DNA from: CAVUCE01 sp963739985
Lineage (GTDB): Bacteria; Bacteroidota; Ignavibacteria; Ignavibacteriales; Ignavibacteriaceae
Length of the DNA: 64,000 nt
NCBI GenBank assembly: GCA_963739985.1
Contig: CAVUCE010000022.1
Location: forward strand, 62,001 to 126,000
Direction: 5' to 3'
Position 1 is the first letter of the stretch. Every line of letters begins with the position of its first letter. Under the pieces are notes generated by a model that was not told the DNA's origin, did not search any database, and worked only from the letters and a program-made list of their open reading frames with translations. The position numbers and the translations under genes were made by a program. This document shows positions 37,383-46,311 of the stretch, piece by piece.

Positions 37383-37406
37383 CTAAATTTAACTTACTAA
37401 TTTCTT

Positions 37407-38516
37407 TTATTTTATAGTTACTTCTGTTTCAGCATCAAAGAAATGTAGTTTATCTGTATCAACCAATAAACTTCTTTTACTACCTGCAGTCGGCATTTCT
37501 CTAGCTGGAACGCGAGCTACAAATTGTGTCCCGTCAACGGGGAAATATAAAATTATTTCATTTCCCATCGGCTCAACAACTTCAAGCTCAACTTCAATTT
37601 TCAAAGTATTGGGACTTGTTAAATTTACACTTGAATCATAAATATCTTCAGGCCTAACTCCAAGCCAAACTTTTTTGTTTAGATAGGAATTCAATGTTTT
37701 CTCAAAAATACCGTTCAATTTTATTTTTAATCCATTTGCTTTGCTAGTGTAATACAAACCATTATCTGAAGATATTTGTCCCTCAATAAAATTCATAGAC
37801 GGACTTCCTATAAAACCAGCAACAAATTTATTTGATGGATGATTGTACAAATTCAAAGGCGAATCAATCTGATTTACAACACCGTCTTTCATGATGACAA
37901 TTTTATCACCCATAGTCATTGCTTCAGTCTGATCGTGAGTAACATAAATCATCGTAGCGCCAAGTCTCTGGTGAAGCTTTGATATTTGTGTTCTCATTTG
38001 AACTCTTAATTTTGCATCAAGATTACTTAAAGGTTCATCAAATAAGAATACTTTAGGTTTTCTGACAATTGCTCTTCCAAGTGCAACACGCTGTCTTTGT
38101 CCGCCGGAAAGTGCTTTAGGTTTTCTATCTAAATATTCCTCAAGTTCTAAAATTTTAGCGGCATCATTTACACGACTTTTAATTTCTTCCTTTGGGAATT
38201 TTCTAAGCTTCAATCCAAATGCCATATTTTCAAAAACAGTCATATGAGGATAAAGAGCGTAGTTTTGAAAAACCATCGCAATATCACGATCTTTAGGCGA
38301 AACATCATTTACTTTTTTTCCGTCAATGAATAAATCGCCATCGGTAATCTCTTCTAAACCGGCAACCATTCTTAAAGTAGTAGATTTTCCACATCCGGAC
38401 GGTCCAACCAAAACAACAAATTCTTTGTCTTTTATCTCAATATTCACATCGTTAACAGCCCTATTTTTTCCGCCGTCATAAACTTTTGAGATCGATTTTA
38501 GGATTACTTCTGCCAT
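37407..38516 (-). CDS. ABC transporter ATP-binding protein, UgpC/MsmK/MalK type
   Basis: ATPase of a carbohydrate-type CUT1 ABC importer. All motifs are intact: Walker A GPSGCGKSTT, Q-loop FQNYALYPHMTV, signature LSGGQRQRVALGRA, Walker B VFLFDEPLSNLD and the switch His in TMIYVTHDQ. C-terminal TOBE/MOP-like domain (about 240-369). No permease or binding protein lies nearby, so it may be a shared ATPase serving importers elsewhere, as MsmK does. It is the last gene of the operon, 4 bases after aroA. AAGG precedes the ATG. Confidence 0.9.
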   Translation of the reverse strand: MAEVILKSISKVYDGGKNRAVNDVNIEIKDKEFVVLVGPSGCGKSTTLRMVAGLEEITDGDLFIDGKKVNDVSPKDRDIAMVFQNYALYPHMTVFENMAFGLKLRKFPKEEIKSRVNDAAKILELEEYLDRKPKALSGGQRQRVALGRAIVRKPKVFLFDEPLSNLDAKLRVQMRTQISKLHQRLGATMIYVTHDQTEAMTMGDKIVIMKDGVVNQIDSPLNLYNHPSNKFVAGFIGSPSMNFIEGQISSDNGLYYTSKANGLKIKLNGIFEKTLNSYLNKKVWLGVRPEDIYDSSVNLTSPNTLKIEVELEVVEPMGNEIILYFPVDGTQFVARVPAREMPTAGSKRSLLVDTDKLHFFDAETEVTIK

Positions 38517-38520
38517 AATA

Positions 38521-39801
38521 TTACCTTGAAATTTTTTGTAATTGTGATAAAAAGTCCGGGTTCGAAATAGTTACACATTGGAAGTTATTAACTTTTCCAC
38601 CGTCTTGCAATAGCATCGATAAAACTGCAAAAGCCATCGCAATTCTGTGATCATGGAAACTTTCAAATTCGGGTTTGGTTTTATTGATCTCCCCTTTTAT
38701 CGAAAAGCCATCTTCAAACTCATCAATTTCTAATCCTAATAATTTAAGATTATCACAAATTGATTTTATTCTATCAGATTCTTTTCCTCTTAATTCCTTT
38801 GCATTGGTTATTTTAAATTCTCCTTCCGCAAAAATTCCGGCAACAGCCAGAATCGGAATTTCATCGATTATGTTCGGTATTATTTCTTCATTAATTTCAA
38901 TATTATGTAATTTGCTGTTTGAAATAATTATATCACCAAAAGTTTCTCCTGCCATTTCTTTTTCATTTTTTATTTCTATTCTTGCTCCCATTTCTTTTAG
39001 AATGGTAATTATTCCGGTCCTAGTTGGATTTAAAGAAACATTCAGAAGAACAAGATTTGAAGTTTTTGAGAGCACGGCTAAAACAATAAAAAATGCCGCT
39101 GTCGAAATATCGGAAGGTACATAATAAACTTTTTTCTCAGGATAATCTTCTCTTGAAACAAAAGATACTTTAGATACTCCTTTAATATGAGTTTTTAATC
39201 CCAACATTCTTTCAGTATGATCTCGGGAAGGAGTGTTTTCAATAACCGAAGTAACTTTTTCAGAATGTAAACCGGCAAGTAATACGGAACTTTTTACTTG
39301 TGCACTTGCAATCGGAAGTTCATAATTGATCGATGAAATTTCGTCAGCCGGTGAAATCCTTAAAGGAAGTGTAAACTTTTCGGTTGCGCTAATTTTTGCT
39401 CCCATCGCAGTTAAAGGAGTTATTATTCTTTTCATGGGACGTTTAGAAAGAAATTCATCGCCGATGATTAATGATTCAAATTGTTGCGCAACCAGGATTC
39501 CGCTTATAAGCCTAGCTGTTGTTCCCGAATTTCCGGCATCAAGCGCTATTTCAGATTTCTTCAATCCCCCAAATCCTTTGCCAATAACTTTAACATGATC
39601 CTTTTCATGTGAAATTTCAATACCCAGACTGCTAAAACATTTTTGTGTGGATTTTACATCTTCACCATTCGAAAGGTTGAATATCCTGGATTCACCTTCA
39701 GCTAGAGCGGAAAACATAACAGCTCTATGTGAAATTGATTTATCACCGGGTAATTGTAATTCGCCTTCTATTTTATCTATTGTATTAAATTCTTGTAACA
39801 T
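38521..39801 (-). CDS. aroA: 3-phosphoshikimate 1-carboxyvinyltransferase (EPSP synthase)
   Basis: Sixth step of the shikimate pathway: joins shikimate-3-phosphate and PEP. The 426 residues have LPGDKSISHRAVMFSALAEG at the N-terminus, LDAGNSGTTARLISG with the glyphosate-site LDAGNSGTT, and the C-terminal NAKELRGKESDR and DHRIAMAFA. Located in the middle of an operon with trmH upstream and an ABC ATPase 4 bases downstream; no other aromatic amino acid genes are in the window. Confidence 0.95.
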   Translation of the reverse strand: MLQEFNTIDKIEGELQLPGDKSISHRAVMFSALAEGESRIFNLSNGEDVKSTQKCFSSLGIEISHEKDHVKVIGKGFGGLKKSEIALDAGNSGTTARLISGILVAQQFESLIIGDEFLSKRPMKRIITPLTAMGAKISATEKFTLPLRISPADEISSINYELPIASAQVKSSVLLAGLHSEKVTSVIENTPSRDHTERMLGLKTHIKGVSKVSFVSREDYPEKKVYYVPSDISTAAFFIVLAVLSKTSNLVLLNVSLNPTRTGIITILKEMGARIEIKNEKEMAGETFGDIIISNSKLHNIEINEEIIPNIIDEIPILAVAGIFAEGEFKITNAKELRGKESDRIKSICDNLKLLGLEIDEFEDGFSIKGEINKTKPEFESFHDHRIAMAFAVLSMLLQDGGKVNNFQCVTISNPDFLSQLQKISR

Positions 39802-39815
39802 AAAATTGAGAATCC

Positions 39816-40409
39816 TTATTTAGAGCACCAAAAATTTACTAAATCTTCTAATTCACTTTCCGAATATTCACTTTCATCATACTTACCCTTTTCTCTTCGC
39901 TGTCTCAGAGCTTCGTAAAGCATTACCGCTGTTGCAACCGAAACATTTAAACTCTGAACCATACCAAACATAGGAATTTTAAATGTTTCATCCGCTAAAA
40001 TTTCTGCTTCTTCAGAAACACCACGATGCTCATTGCCTAAAACAATTGCTACTTTTTCAGTTAAATCAAGTTCATAAAAATCTTTTGCATTAGGAGTAAT
40101 TGCCGATGCGTAAATTTTATAACCTTCCGAATGTAATGAATCATAACATTCTTTTACAGAGCAAAACTTATCTTTTTCAACCCATTTAAAAGCCGAAGCA
40201 GATGATTTTTTACCGATACGAGGGAATTTTTCAATAGTATAAATAAGTGAAACTTTAGGAACTCCAACCGCATCGCAAGTTCTAAAAATGGCACTAACAT
40301 TATGCGGATCGTGAATATTTTCAATTACAACATGAAGTGACTTCTGGCGGGTTTGAGCAACAGAAAGAATCTTGCTCTTTCTTTTTTCAGTTTTTAATTC
40401 TTTCACCAA
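39816..40409 (-). CDS. trmH: TrmH-type tRNA/rRNA 2'-O-methyltransferase (SpoU family)
   Basis: Methylates ribose 2'-OH with S-adenosylmethionine; TrmH acts on G18 of tRNA. The 197 residues have the SPOUT knot: HVVIENIHDPHNVSAIFRTCDAVG, VAIVLGNEHRGVSEE and IPMFGMVQSLNVSVATAVMLYEALRQR. The C-terminal extension after the knot is TrmH-like. The target RNA is inferred. The start could be TTG 40409 or GTG 40406; the HicB-like gene ends one base before it, so the two are coupled. Confidence 0.85.
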   Translation of the reverse strand: MVKELKTEKRKSKILSVAQTRQKSLHVVIENIHDPHNVSAIFRTCDAVGVPKVSLIYTIEKFPRIGKKSSASAFKWVEKDKFCSVKECYDSLHSEGYKIYASAITPNAKDFYELDLTEKVAIVLGNEHRGVSEEAEILADETFKIPMFGMVQSLNVSVATAVMLYEALRQRREKGKYDESEYSESELEDLVNFWCSK

Positions 40410-40410
40410 C

Positions 40411-40632
40411 TTATTTTGTAAATACTAGTTTATAAATAGTGTGTGATTTATTTCCTCTGGCTTTATCCAACTTAAAACCTTTCACATCTGTTTTAAGATA
40501 AAACGCCGCCAATTCAAGTATTTTTTGGATCACCGTATCTTCGTCGTGTGCCCAGCTTTCGCATCCATTCAAACTTGGAATCTCAGCCGAAAACCCATCA
40601 TCGGACTTATGAATAACTAAATCTAAAACCAT
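40411..40632 (-). CDS. Small HicB-like protein without a HicA partner
   Basis: A 73-residue protein with the HicB-type N-terminal pattern LVIHKSDDGFSAEIPSLNGCESWAHDEDTVIQKILE. This is the partial RNase-H-like fold of HicB antitoxins and related small proteins. The C-terminal DNA-binding part of true HicB antitoxins is absent, and no HicA toxin (a short double-stranded RNA-binding-like gene) adjoins it. It sits in a housekeeping operon between deoC and trmH. I therefore do not call a toxin-antitoxin system. Confidence 0.65.
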   Translation of the reverse strand: MVLDLVIHKSDDGFSAEIPSLNGCESWAHDEDTVIQKILELAAFYLKTDVKGFKLDKARGNKSHTIYKLVFTK

Positions 40633-40662
40633 TATTAAATTTTAATACCGCAATTCTATTAA

Positions 40663-41529
40663 TTAATAATTTGAATCACTTTTTTCACCAAGAACAATCT
40701 TAACACTAGCACTTGCGCCAATCCTATCAGCACCGCTTGCAATCATCGCGTTAGCATCTTCACGAGATCTAATTCCGCCGGAAGCTTTTACACCGACAGT
40801 GCTTCCAACAACATATTTCATTAATGCTACATCACCCGCGGTTGCGCCGCCTTTGCTAAAACCAGTCGAAGTTTTTACAAAATCCGCACCAGCATCTTTA
40901 CAAATAATGCAAGCTTTAATTTTTTCTTCATCGGTAAGTAATGCGGTTTCCAAAATCACTTTGCAAACAGCTCTATTCTTTTTAGCTGCCAAAACTACTT
41001 GTTGTACGTCTCTAAAAACATAATCATAATCTTTTTGTTTTAATCTTCCGATATTAATAACCATATCAACTTCTTGAGCGCCGCTTTCTATAGCTTGTTC
41101 GGCTTCAAATCTTTTTACTTCAGTAGTAGTTGCTCCTAGAGGAAAACCGATAACGGTACAAACTTTTACAACTGTTCCTCTCAAACTATCAGCACAAAGT
41201 TTAACATTTGAAGGGTTCACACAAACCGACGCAAATTCGTACTGTTTTGCTTCAACACATAATGACAAAACTTCATCGGGAGTAGCTTCCGGCTTTAGAA
41301 TTGTATGATCAATTTTTCTAGCAAGATTTTTATCTGCTAAAACTTTTCCAATCCCGGGTCCGGCAGAAATTCTTTCCGCACCAACACCAACTATATTATT
41401 AACAGCTTTTGGCTGTGTAACAACATTTGTTTCCCAGCCTTTGCACGATTTATCTTCACAATAAAATTCGCGCATAATTTTTTCAAGAGTTTGTTGCGTT
41501 ACCGAATCTTCATATTCTGAGTTTGCCAT
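40663..41529 (-). CDS. deoC: Deoxyribose-phosphate aldolase with N-terminal extension
   Basis: Class I aldolase cleaving 2-deoxyribose-5-phosphate to glyceraldehyde-3-phosphate and acetaldehyde. The catalytic core begins at LARKIDHTILKPEATPDEV (about residue 68) and includes VCTVIGFPLGA, KVILETALLTDEEK (active-site Lys region) and FVKTSTGFSKGGAT (Schiff-base Lys). It carries about 65 extra residues with a possible amphipathic helix (TQQTLEKIMREFYCEDKSC) before the core; ordinary DeoC proteins lack this. GGGG for its start lies inside the end of folD, one base upstream, so expression is coupled to folD. Confidence 0.9.
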   Translation of the reverse strand: MANSEYEDSVTQQTLEKIMREFYCEDKSCKGWETNVVTQPKAVNNIVGVGAERISAGPGIGKVLADKNLARKIDHTILKPEATPDEVLSLCVEAKQYEFASVCVNPSNVKLCADSLRGTVVKVCTVIGFPLGATTTEVKRFEAEQAIESGAQEVDMVINIGRLKQKDYDYVFRDVQQVVLAAKKNRAVCKVILETALLTDEEKIKACIICKDAGADFVKTSTGFSKGGATAGDVALMKYVVGSTVGVKASGGIRSREDANAMIASGADRIGASASVKIVLGEKSDSNY

Positions 41530-41530
41530 A

Positions 41531-42406
41531 TTAATCCCCGTAAGTTAAGAATGCTTTGTAAGTATTTTTTAACAACATTGCAATTGTCATTGGTCCAACT
41601 CCCCCAGGTACAGGTGTTATAAAAGAAGCTTTTTTAGAAACACTTTCAAAATCAACATCGCCAACAACTCTATAACCTTTTTTCTTCGTTGCGTCTTCAA
41701 CTCTGTTGATTCCAACATCGACTATAACCACGCCGTCTTTTACCATATCCGCGGTTACAAAATTAGCTCTACCGATTGCAGCAACCAAAATATCTGCTGA
41801 TTTTGTATAATCGCTAAGATTAGCCGCAGCAGAATGACAAACCGTTACGATAGAGTTTGCGCCTTCTTTTTTCTGTAGCATAATGTTTGCAATCGGTTTT
41901 CCAACAATATTGCTTCTACCAAGCACAACAACGTGTTTGCCTTTTGTTTCTATTTTATATCTTACTAAAAGTTCTTGAATTCCCGCGGGTGTACAAGGCA
42001 AAAATCCTTCTTTACCAATTACAAGATTTCCAACGCTCACAGGATGAAAACCATCAACATCTTTTTTAGGCGAAATTGCTTGTATAATTTTATCTTCATC
42101 AATATGATCCGGGAGAGGTAGCTGAACCAGAATACCGTGATAATCTTTGTCGTTGTTATATTTATCAATCAATTCAAGTAATTCTTTTTCAGAAATTGAA
42201 GAATCTCTAAGTTCAGTTTTAGAACGCATCCCTATTTCTTCACAAGCTTTAGCTTTGCTTCTAACATAAATTTCGGAAGCCGGATTATTTCCAATTAAAA
42301 TAACTACAAGTCCGGGAATTTTACCGCCATCTTTTATTTTTGCAATGTCAGCTTTTAGTTCCTCTCTAATTTGCGCTGCAACTGCTTTTCCATCCATTAA
42401 ATTCAT
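41531..42406 (-). CDS. folD: Bifunctional methylenetetrahydrofolate dehydrogenase/cyclohydrolase
   Basis: Interconverts 5,10-methylene- and 10-formyl-tetrahydrofolate in one-carbon metabolism. The 291 residues have YVRSKAKACEEIGM with the catalytic Lys, the GILVQLPLPDH motif, and the NADP-binding VVLGRSNIVGKPIANIML. The C-terminal TPVPGGVGPMTIAML is diagnostic. It lies in the operon between the DNA methyltransferase and deoC genes. Confidence 0.95.
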   Translation of the reverse strand: MNLMDGKAVAAQIREELKADIAKIKDGGKIPGLVVILIGNNPASEIYVRSKAKACEEIGMRSKTELRDSSISEKELLELIDKYNNDKDYHGILVQLPLPDHIDEDKIIQAISPKKDVDGFHPVSVGNLVIGKEGFLPCTPAGIQELLVRYKIETKGKHVVVLGRSNIVGKPIANIMLQKKEGANSIVTVCHSAAANLSDYTKSADILVAAIGRANFVTADMVKDGVVIVDVGINRVEDATKKKGYRVVGDVDFESVSKKASFITPVPGGVGPMTIAMLLKNTYKAFLTYGD

Positions 42407-42422
42407 TTACAAATTTCCGTTT

Positions 42423-43439
42423 CTAAATTTTTTGTTCCTTCTTTTCGTCTGATTTTTTATCAAACTTAATATCGTAATTTTTTAATAAATATGATCTGAG
42501 TTTTTTATCATTTCTAATTTCTTCCTCAAAAGGGTTTGAATTTTGCCAGCCCTTGTATCCTAGATTTCTTAATCTTTCCAAACGTCTTAAACCGATTTCG
42601 CAAAAAACAGGATCAAGATCGCTAGTAAAACATCTTCTACCTAGCAGCTCACTCGCTATTAAAGTAGTTCCGGAGTGAGCAAAAAAATCTAGAACAATAT
42701 CATCCTTATTGCTTGAAGCGTTTATAATTCTTTCTATTGATTGAAGAGGTTTTTGTGCGTAACAACCGTTTACATTCTCTTCCATTCTGTAGAACACCTG
42801 CTGAATATCAACCCATACATTTCCGGCTCTTATGTATTCAGATTTACTTCGTTCGGAATTATCAGTCTGTTTACCATTTACTACTTTATAATATCCTTTA
42901 AGTATTTTGGGAATATCAGTGTATTCAGCTTCAACATTAAACGAAGGATTTCCTTTAGTGTAGTACAGAAGTTCCTGCCGAATAGCCATCCAATTTTTTT
43001 GAGTTCCGTATCCGCGTTGATTCCGCATTGTGATAAAACTGCGTGAACTAAAACCGCTTTGTTTCATCATCAAAATAAACTCAGCTAAAGGCTGTAGATG
43101 ATTATTTTGATCAGCACCAAGCCAGACGTAAAGTGAAGAATTTTTCTCCAAAGCATCTGAAGAAGTTTCGATCCACTTTTTGCACCAATCTATAAAAGCC
43201 TCAACATCTCTTTCCTGAAACGCCACAAAATTATACGGCGGATCGTGAATTGCCAAAACTGCTTTTTCATCATTCATCAAAGAACTAATTGCATCTTTAT
43301 CCGCAGCGTCTAAGCATCCGATTTTATGCTTGCCGCTTTCATCAATCCAAATTTCCCCTTCTTTAAATCGAGAATAAGGCAAAAGTAATTGCCTCAATTT
43401 TTCATCTGTATCGATCCTTGGCAAAGGGAAATTTTGCAT
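42423..43439 (-). CDS. Solitary site-specific DNA methyltransferase, beta-class N6-adenine/N4-cytosine type
   Basis: Predicted to methylate adenine or cytosine in DNA using S-adenosylmethionine. The catalytic motif DPPYNF (about 66-71) precedes the cofactor motif DFFAHSGTTLIASELLGRRCFTSDLDP (about 250-276), which is the order of beta-class enzymes such as CcrM. The target recognition region lies between them. There is no restriction endonuclease or specificity subunit nearby. The gene is inside a folate/nucleotide operon, so a housekeeping or regulatory methylase is more likely than restriction-modification (inference). The recognition site cannot be read. Confidence 0.85.
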   Translation of the reverse strand: MQNFPLPRIDTDEKLRQLLLPYSRFKEGEIWIDESGKHKIGCLDAADKDAISSLMNDEKAVLAIHDPPYNFVAFQERDVEAFIDWCKKWIETSSDALEKNSSLYVWLGADQNNHLQPLAEFILMMKQSGFSSRSFITMRNQRGYGTQKNWMAIRQELLYYTKGNPSFNVEAEYTDIPKILKGYYKVVNGKQTDNSERSKSEYIRAGNVWVDIQQVFYRMEENVNGCYAQKPLQSIERIINASSNKDDIVLDFFAHSGTTLIASELLGRRCFTSDLDPVFCEIGLRRLERLRNLGYKGWQNSNPFEEEIRNDKKLRSYLLKNYDIKFDKKSDEKKEQKI

Positions 43440-43448
43440 AAATCTTAA

Positions 43449-44249
43449 CTAGATCTTTTTAACAAATTCCGGAAAGATAATTCTTTCCACTTCCAATGTT
43501 TTTCCAGTTTCATTATCAATTTTAAAAAACATTCCGCTAAGATGAACGTCATCTTGAGCCGTTTCATATTTCTGCGGAGTTTGATAAAGAAATCTGTTTA
43601 GTGCCGCTTGCGTTTTCATTCCGATTACCGAATCATAAGGTCCGGTCATTCCAACATCAGTTATGTAACCTGTTCCGCCCCGTAAAATTTTCTCATCAGC
43701 GGTTTGAACATGTGTATGCGTACCGACTAAAACCGAAGCTTTTCCATCAACATGATGTCCCATAGCAATCTTTTCCGCAGTAGCTTCTGCATGAAAATCT
43801 ATGAATATCATTTTTGCTTCACTGCTTAATTTGTTTAATATCCATTCGGCAGTTCTAAAAGGACAATCAATTGAAGCCATAAAGGTTCTGCCTTGAAGAT
43901 TTATTACTGCAAGTTTACCTTTTTTAGTATCAAGGACATAATAGCCGTTCCCGTATGTTCCTTTTGGATAATTGAGCGGACGAAGCGCACGATTTTCTTT
44001 TTTCAAATAATCCTGAGATTGATGTTTATCCCAGGTATGATTGCCACCTGTAATTACATGTACACCTAAATCGAATAAGATTTTTCCTTCTTTTTCCGTA
44101 CAACCTTTTCCATCAGATGAATTTTCACCATTAGCTATAACAACATCGGCTTTATATTTTTGAATTAAACTAGGAAGCCAGGCCTGAACAATATCCATTC
44201 CCGGTTTGCCTATAATATCGCCTATAAATAAAAGATTAATTGGAGTCAT
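43449..44249 (-). CDS. ymdB: YmdB-type metallophosphoesterase (TIGR00282 family)
   Basis: A 266-residue calcineurin-like phosphodiesterase. In Bacillus and Deinococcus relatives this family hydrolyses 2',3'- or 3',5'-cyclic nucleotides. The di-metal ligands are readable: FIGDIIGKPG, NGENSSDGKG, GGNHTWDKH, DFHAEATAEKIA and GTHTHVQTADE. The C-terminus is typical. First gene of the eight-gene operon; the promoter must lie within the 300-base region up to 44553. Confidence 0.88.
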   Translation of the reverse strand: MTPINLLFIGDIIGKPGMDIVQAWLPSLIQKYKADVVIANGENSSDGKGCTEKEGKILFDLGVHVITGGNHTWDKHQSQDYLKKENRALRPLNYPKGTYGNGYYVLDTKKGKLAVINLQGRTFMASIDCPFRTAEWILNKLSSEAKMIFIDFHAEATAEKIAMGHHVDGKASVLVGTHTHVQTADEKILRGGTGYITDVGMTGPYDSVIGMKTQAALNRFLYQTPQKYETAQDDVHLSGMFFKIDNETGKTLEVERIIFPEFVKKI

Positions 44250-44398
44250 AAATATCCTAAATTGAACGTTAAATATATCTAAATAGATGCTAAATTAAAA
44301 GAATTTAAGACGCTTTGGTGTGTTCTGTTTGGAAAAATAAAATAATAAATTTTTGATTGATGCTGTATTGTGTGATTTAGATGAAGATCATCAAGAGA

Positions 44399-44461
44399 GT
44401 CATTCCCTTGAAAAAGAGAATCTTTGACTTCATTATAGATTCATGCCTATGTGGAAATGAC
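44399..44461. repeat. Degenerate palindromic interspersed repeat
   Basis: GTCATTCCC (44399-44407) and GGAAATGAC (44453-44461) are inverted with one mismatch. A second, inner pair GAATCT (44418-44423) and AGATTC (44437-44442) is also inverted. The layout is like the dispersed GTCATTCC...GGAATGAC palindromes common in many bacteria. It lies in the gap between the divergent ymdB-like and nuclease genes. The rest of that gap (44250-44553) shows no gene. Confidence 0.55.
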
Positions 44462-44553
44462 AGATGCTAAAATGACAACGAAAATTAAGCATTAAGTATA
44501 TAATATTAAATTTTGGTTTTGATTGTAATTATTTTTCGTAATAGATTTAGTAT

Positions 44554-46297
44554 ATGAGAAAAGTTAATTCCCCCAATATTCCAATTAAGGATGCAGAATT
44601 TTGTGTTGTTGATGTTGAAACAACAGGTTTATCGCCAAGTAGAAACGGTATAATCGAAATTGGAATTGTAAAAGTATCCAAACTTAAAATAGTTGATACT
44701 TACCATTCTTTCATCAATCCCGGTAAAGATATTCCTTTTTATATTACACAACTCACAGGGATAACAAACGAAGATGTTTATGATGCTCCTTTTTTTGAAG
44801 ACGTCGCAGACGAAATATCAGAATTCTTTTCCGAAACAATTTTAAGCGGGCACAATTTATCTTTTGACTTCAGCTTCTTGCGAAAAGAGTTTAATTATTG
44901 CGGAATGGAACAACCTCATAATGATCAACTTTGCACGTTAAAACTTGCCAGGAGATTATACCCGGCACTTAAAAGCAAATCACTAAGCTCAGTTGCAAGG
45001 TATTTAAATCTTAGGAATAAAAATGCTCACAGAGCTTTGGATGATGCGGAAGTTACTGCTAAAGCTCTCATAAAAATGATAAAAACGCTGGAAGAAATTC
45101 ATGAGATAACCTCAGTAAGCGAAGTTCTAAATTTCCAGAAGATACCTAAGTCTGCGCCTGACAAAATAAAGATAAAAAAACAACTTAGTAATGAGCTTGC
45201 AATATTGCCTGATTCACCGGGCGTATATTATTTTCTAAATTCAAAGAAAGAAATAATATACATCGGAAAAGCTAAATCACTTCGCAATAGAGTTAGGAGC
45301 TATTTTAATTCTACAGCGCCGCGAAAAGCAAAAAAGATAGTTAAGCAAGCTTCTCATTTAAAAATAGAAATAACAAACTCAGAATTAACCGCTTTATTGA
45401 TGGAAGCTGAAACAATAAAAATGCTGAACCCGCGGCATAATTTTCAGCTTAAACGATATGGGAACAAATATTTTTTGAGAATTACAAATTCTCATGCAGC
45501 ACCAAAAATAGAAATTTCAAATCAATTTGATTTCGATGGAAACGATTATTTCGGACTTTTTATTTCGCGCAAAAAAGCCGTGCTTGTTTATGAAATGCTA
45601 AACAAAACTTTTGCAATAAGAGAATGTACAAATACAGAATTTAACAAAAAGAAAAAATGTTTTTTAGCAGAAATAGAACGCTGCACAGCTCCTTGTATTA
45701 ATATTTAATAATGAAGATTATACAAATGAGTTACAGAAAGTATATGAATTTCTTTACGGGAAAAATCAATTTGCTTTAAATAGACTTATTAACAAGATGA
45801 AGGAATATTCTCAAAAAGAAAAATTTGAGAAGGCAGCAGAAGTTAAAGAATTGATAGACATGGTTCTAAACCAAACGCATAAATCTTCCCTTTTAGCTGA
45901 GCCTGTAAACTCTGCAAATGTATTATTTGAAATTAATGAACACTTCGATCGTGATTATGTCTTAATGATTTCGGGGAAAATCTATTTGAAAAAATATGCT
46001 TTAAATGATAAAGATTATTTTGATATGGCTCTGGATGATTTTTTTGAGGGAAATATTTTTATAAATGCAAAACCCGACGATGAAGATTTAGAAAAAATGA
46101 AAATTACCTTAAACTGGATGATAAAAAACCGGAACAAAATCAGAATTTTTTATTTAAAGGATTATCCAAACAAACAATCTCTTTATAAAGATCTTTCAAA
46201 AAACGGGATAAAGAATAGTCCCCCGATTGAATCAACCTTTGATATTAAAAATTTCATCAATGCCGAGGAACCGGAAATAACCGCAAAAGTCTCTTAG
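44554..46297 (+). pseudogene. DnaQ-like exonuclease / GIY-YIG endonuclease / UVR fusion, frameshifted
   Basis: A DNA repair-type nuclease that would combine a proofreading exonuclease with a UvrC-like endonuclease, as in the mycobacterial Rv2191 layout. Residues 1-170 hold a DEDDh exonuclease (FCVVDVETTGLSPSRNG, LSGHNLSFDFSFLR, NAHRALDDAEVT). The GIY-YIG domain follows near 220-310 (GVYYFLNSKKEIIYIGKAKSL). The frame hits TAA at 45706-45708 right after CTAPCINI. The next frame continues seamlessly (FNNEDYTNELQKVYEFLYGK), then the UVR motif KEYSQKEKFEKAAEVKE and the C-terminal domain to 46297. A 1-base indel near 45702-45705 explains it. It may be a decayed gene or a sequencing error. The shorter 45797-46297 frame is the C-terminal part, not a separate gene. 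Confidence 0.85.
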
Positions 46298-46311
46298 CTT
46301 ATCTATATATA

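Noticed and set aside
40411..40632. HicBA toxin-antitoxin system
   Set aside because: No HicA gene next to it, and the DNA-binding C-terminus of HicB is missing.
45797..46297. A separate 166-residue gene
   Set aside because: It is the UVR and C-terminal part of the frameshifted nuclease. The same frame reads open from about 45705 without a start codon.
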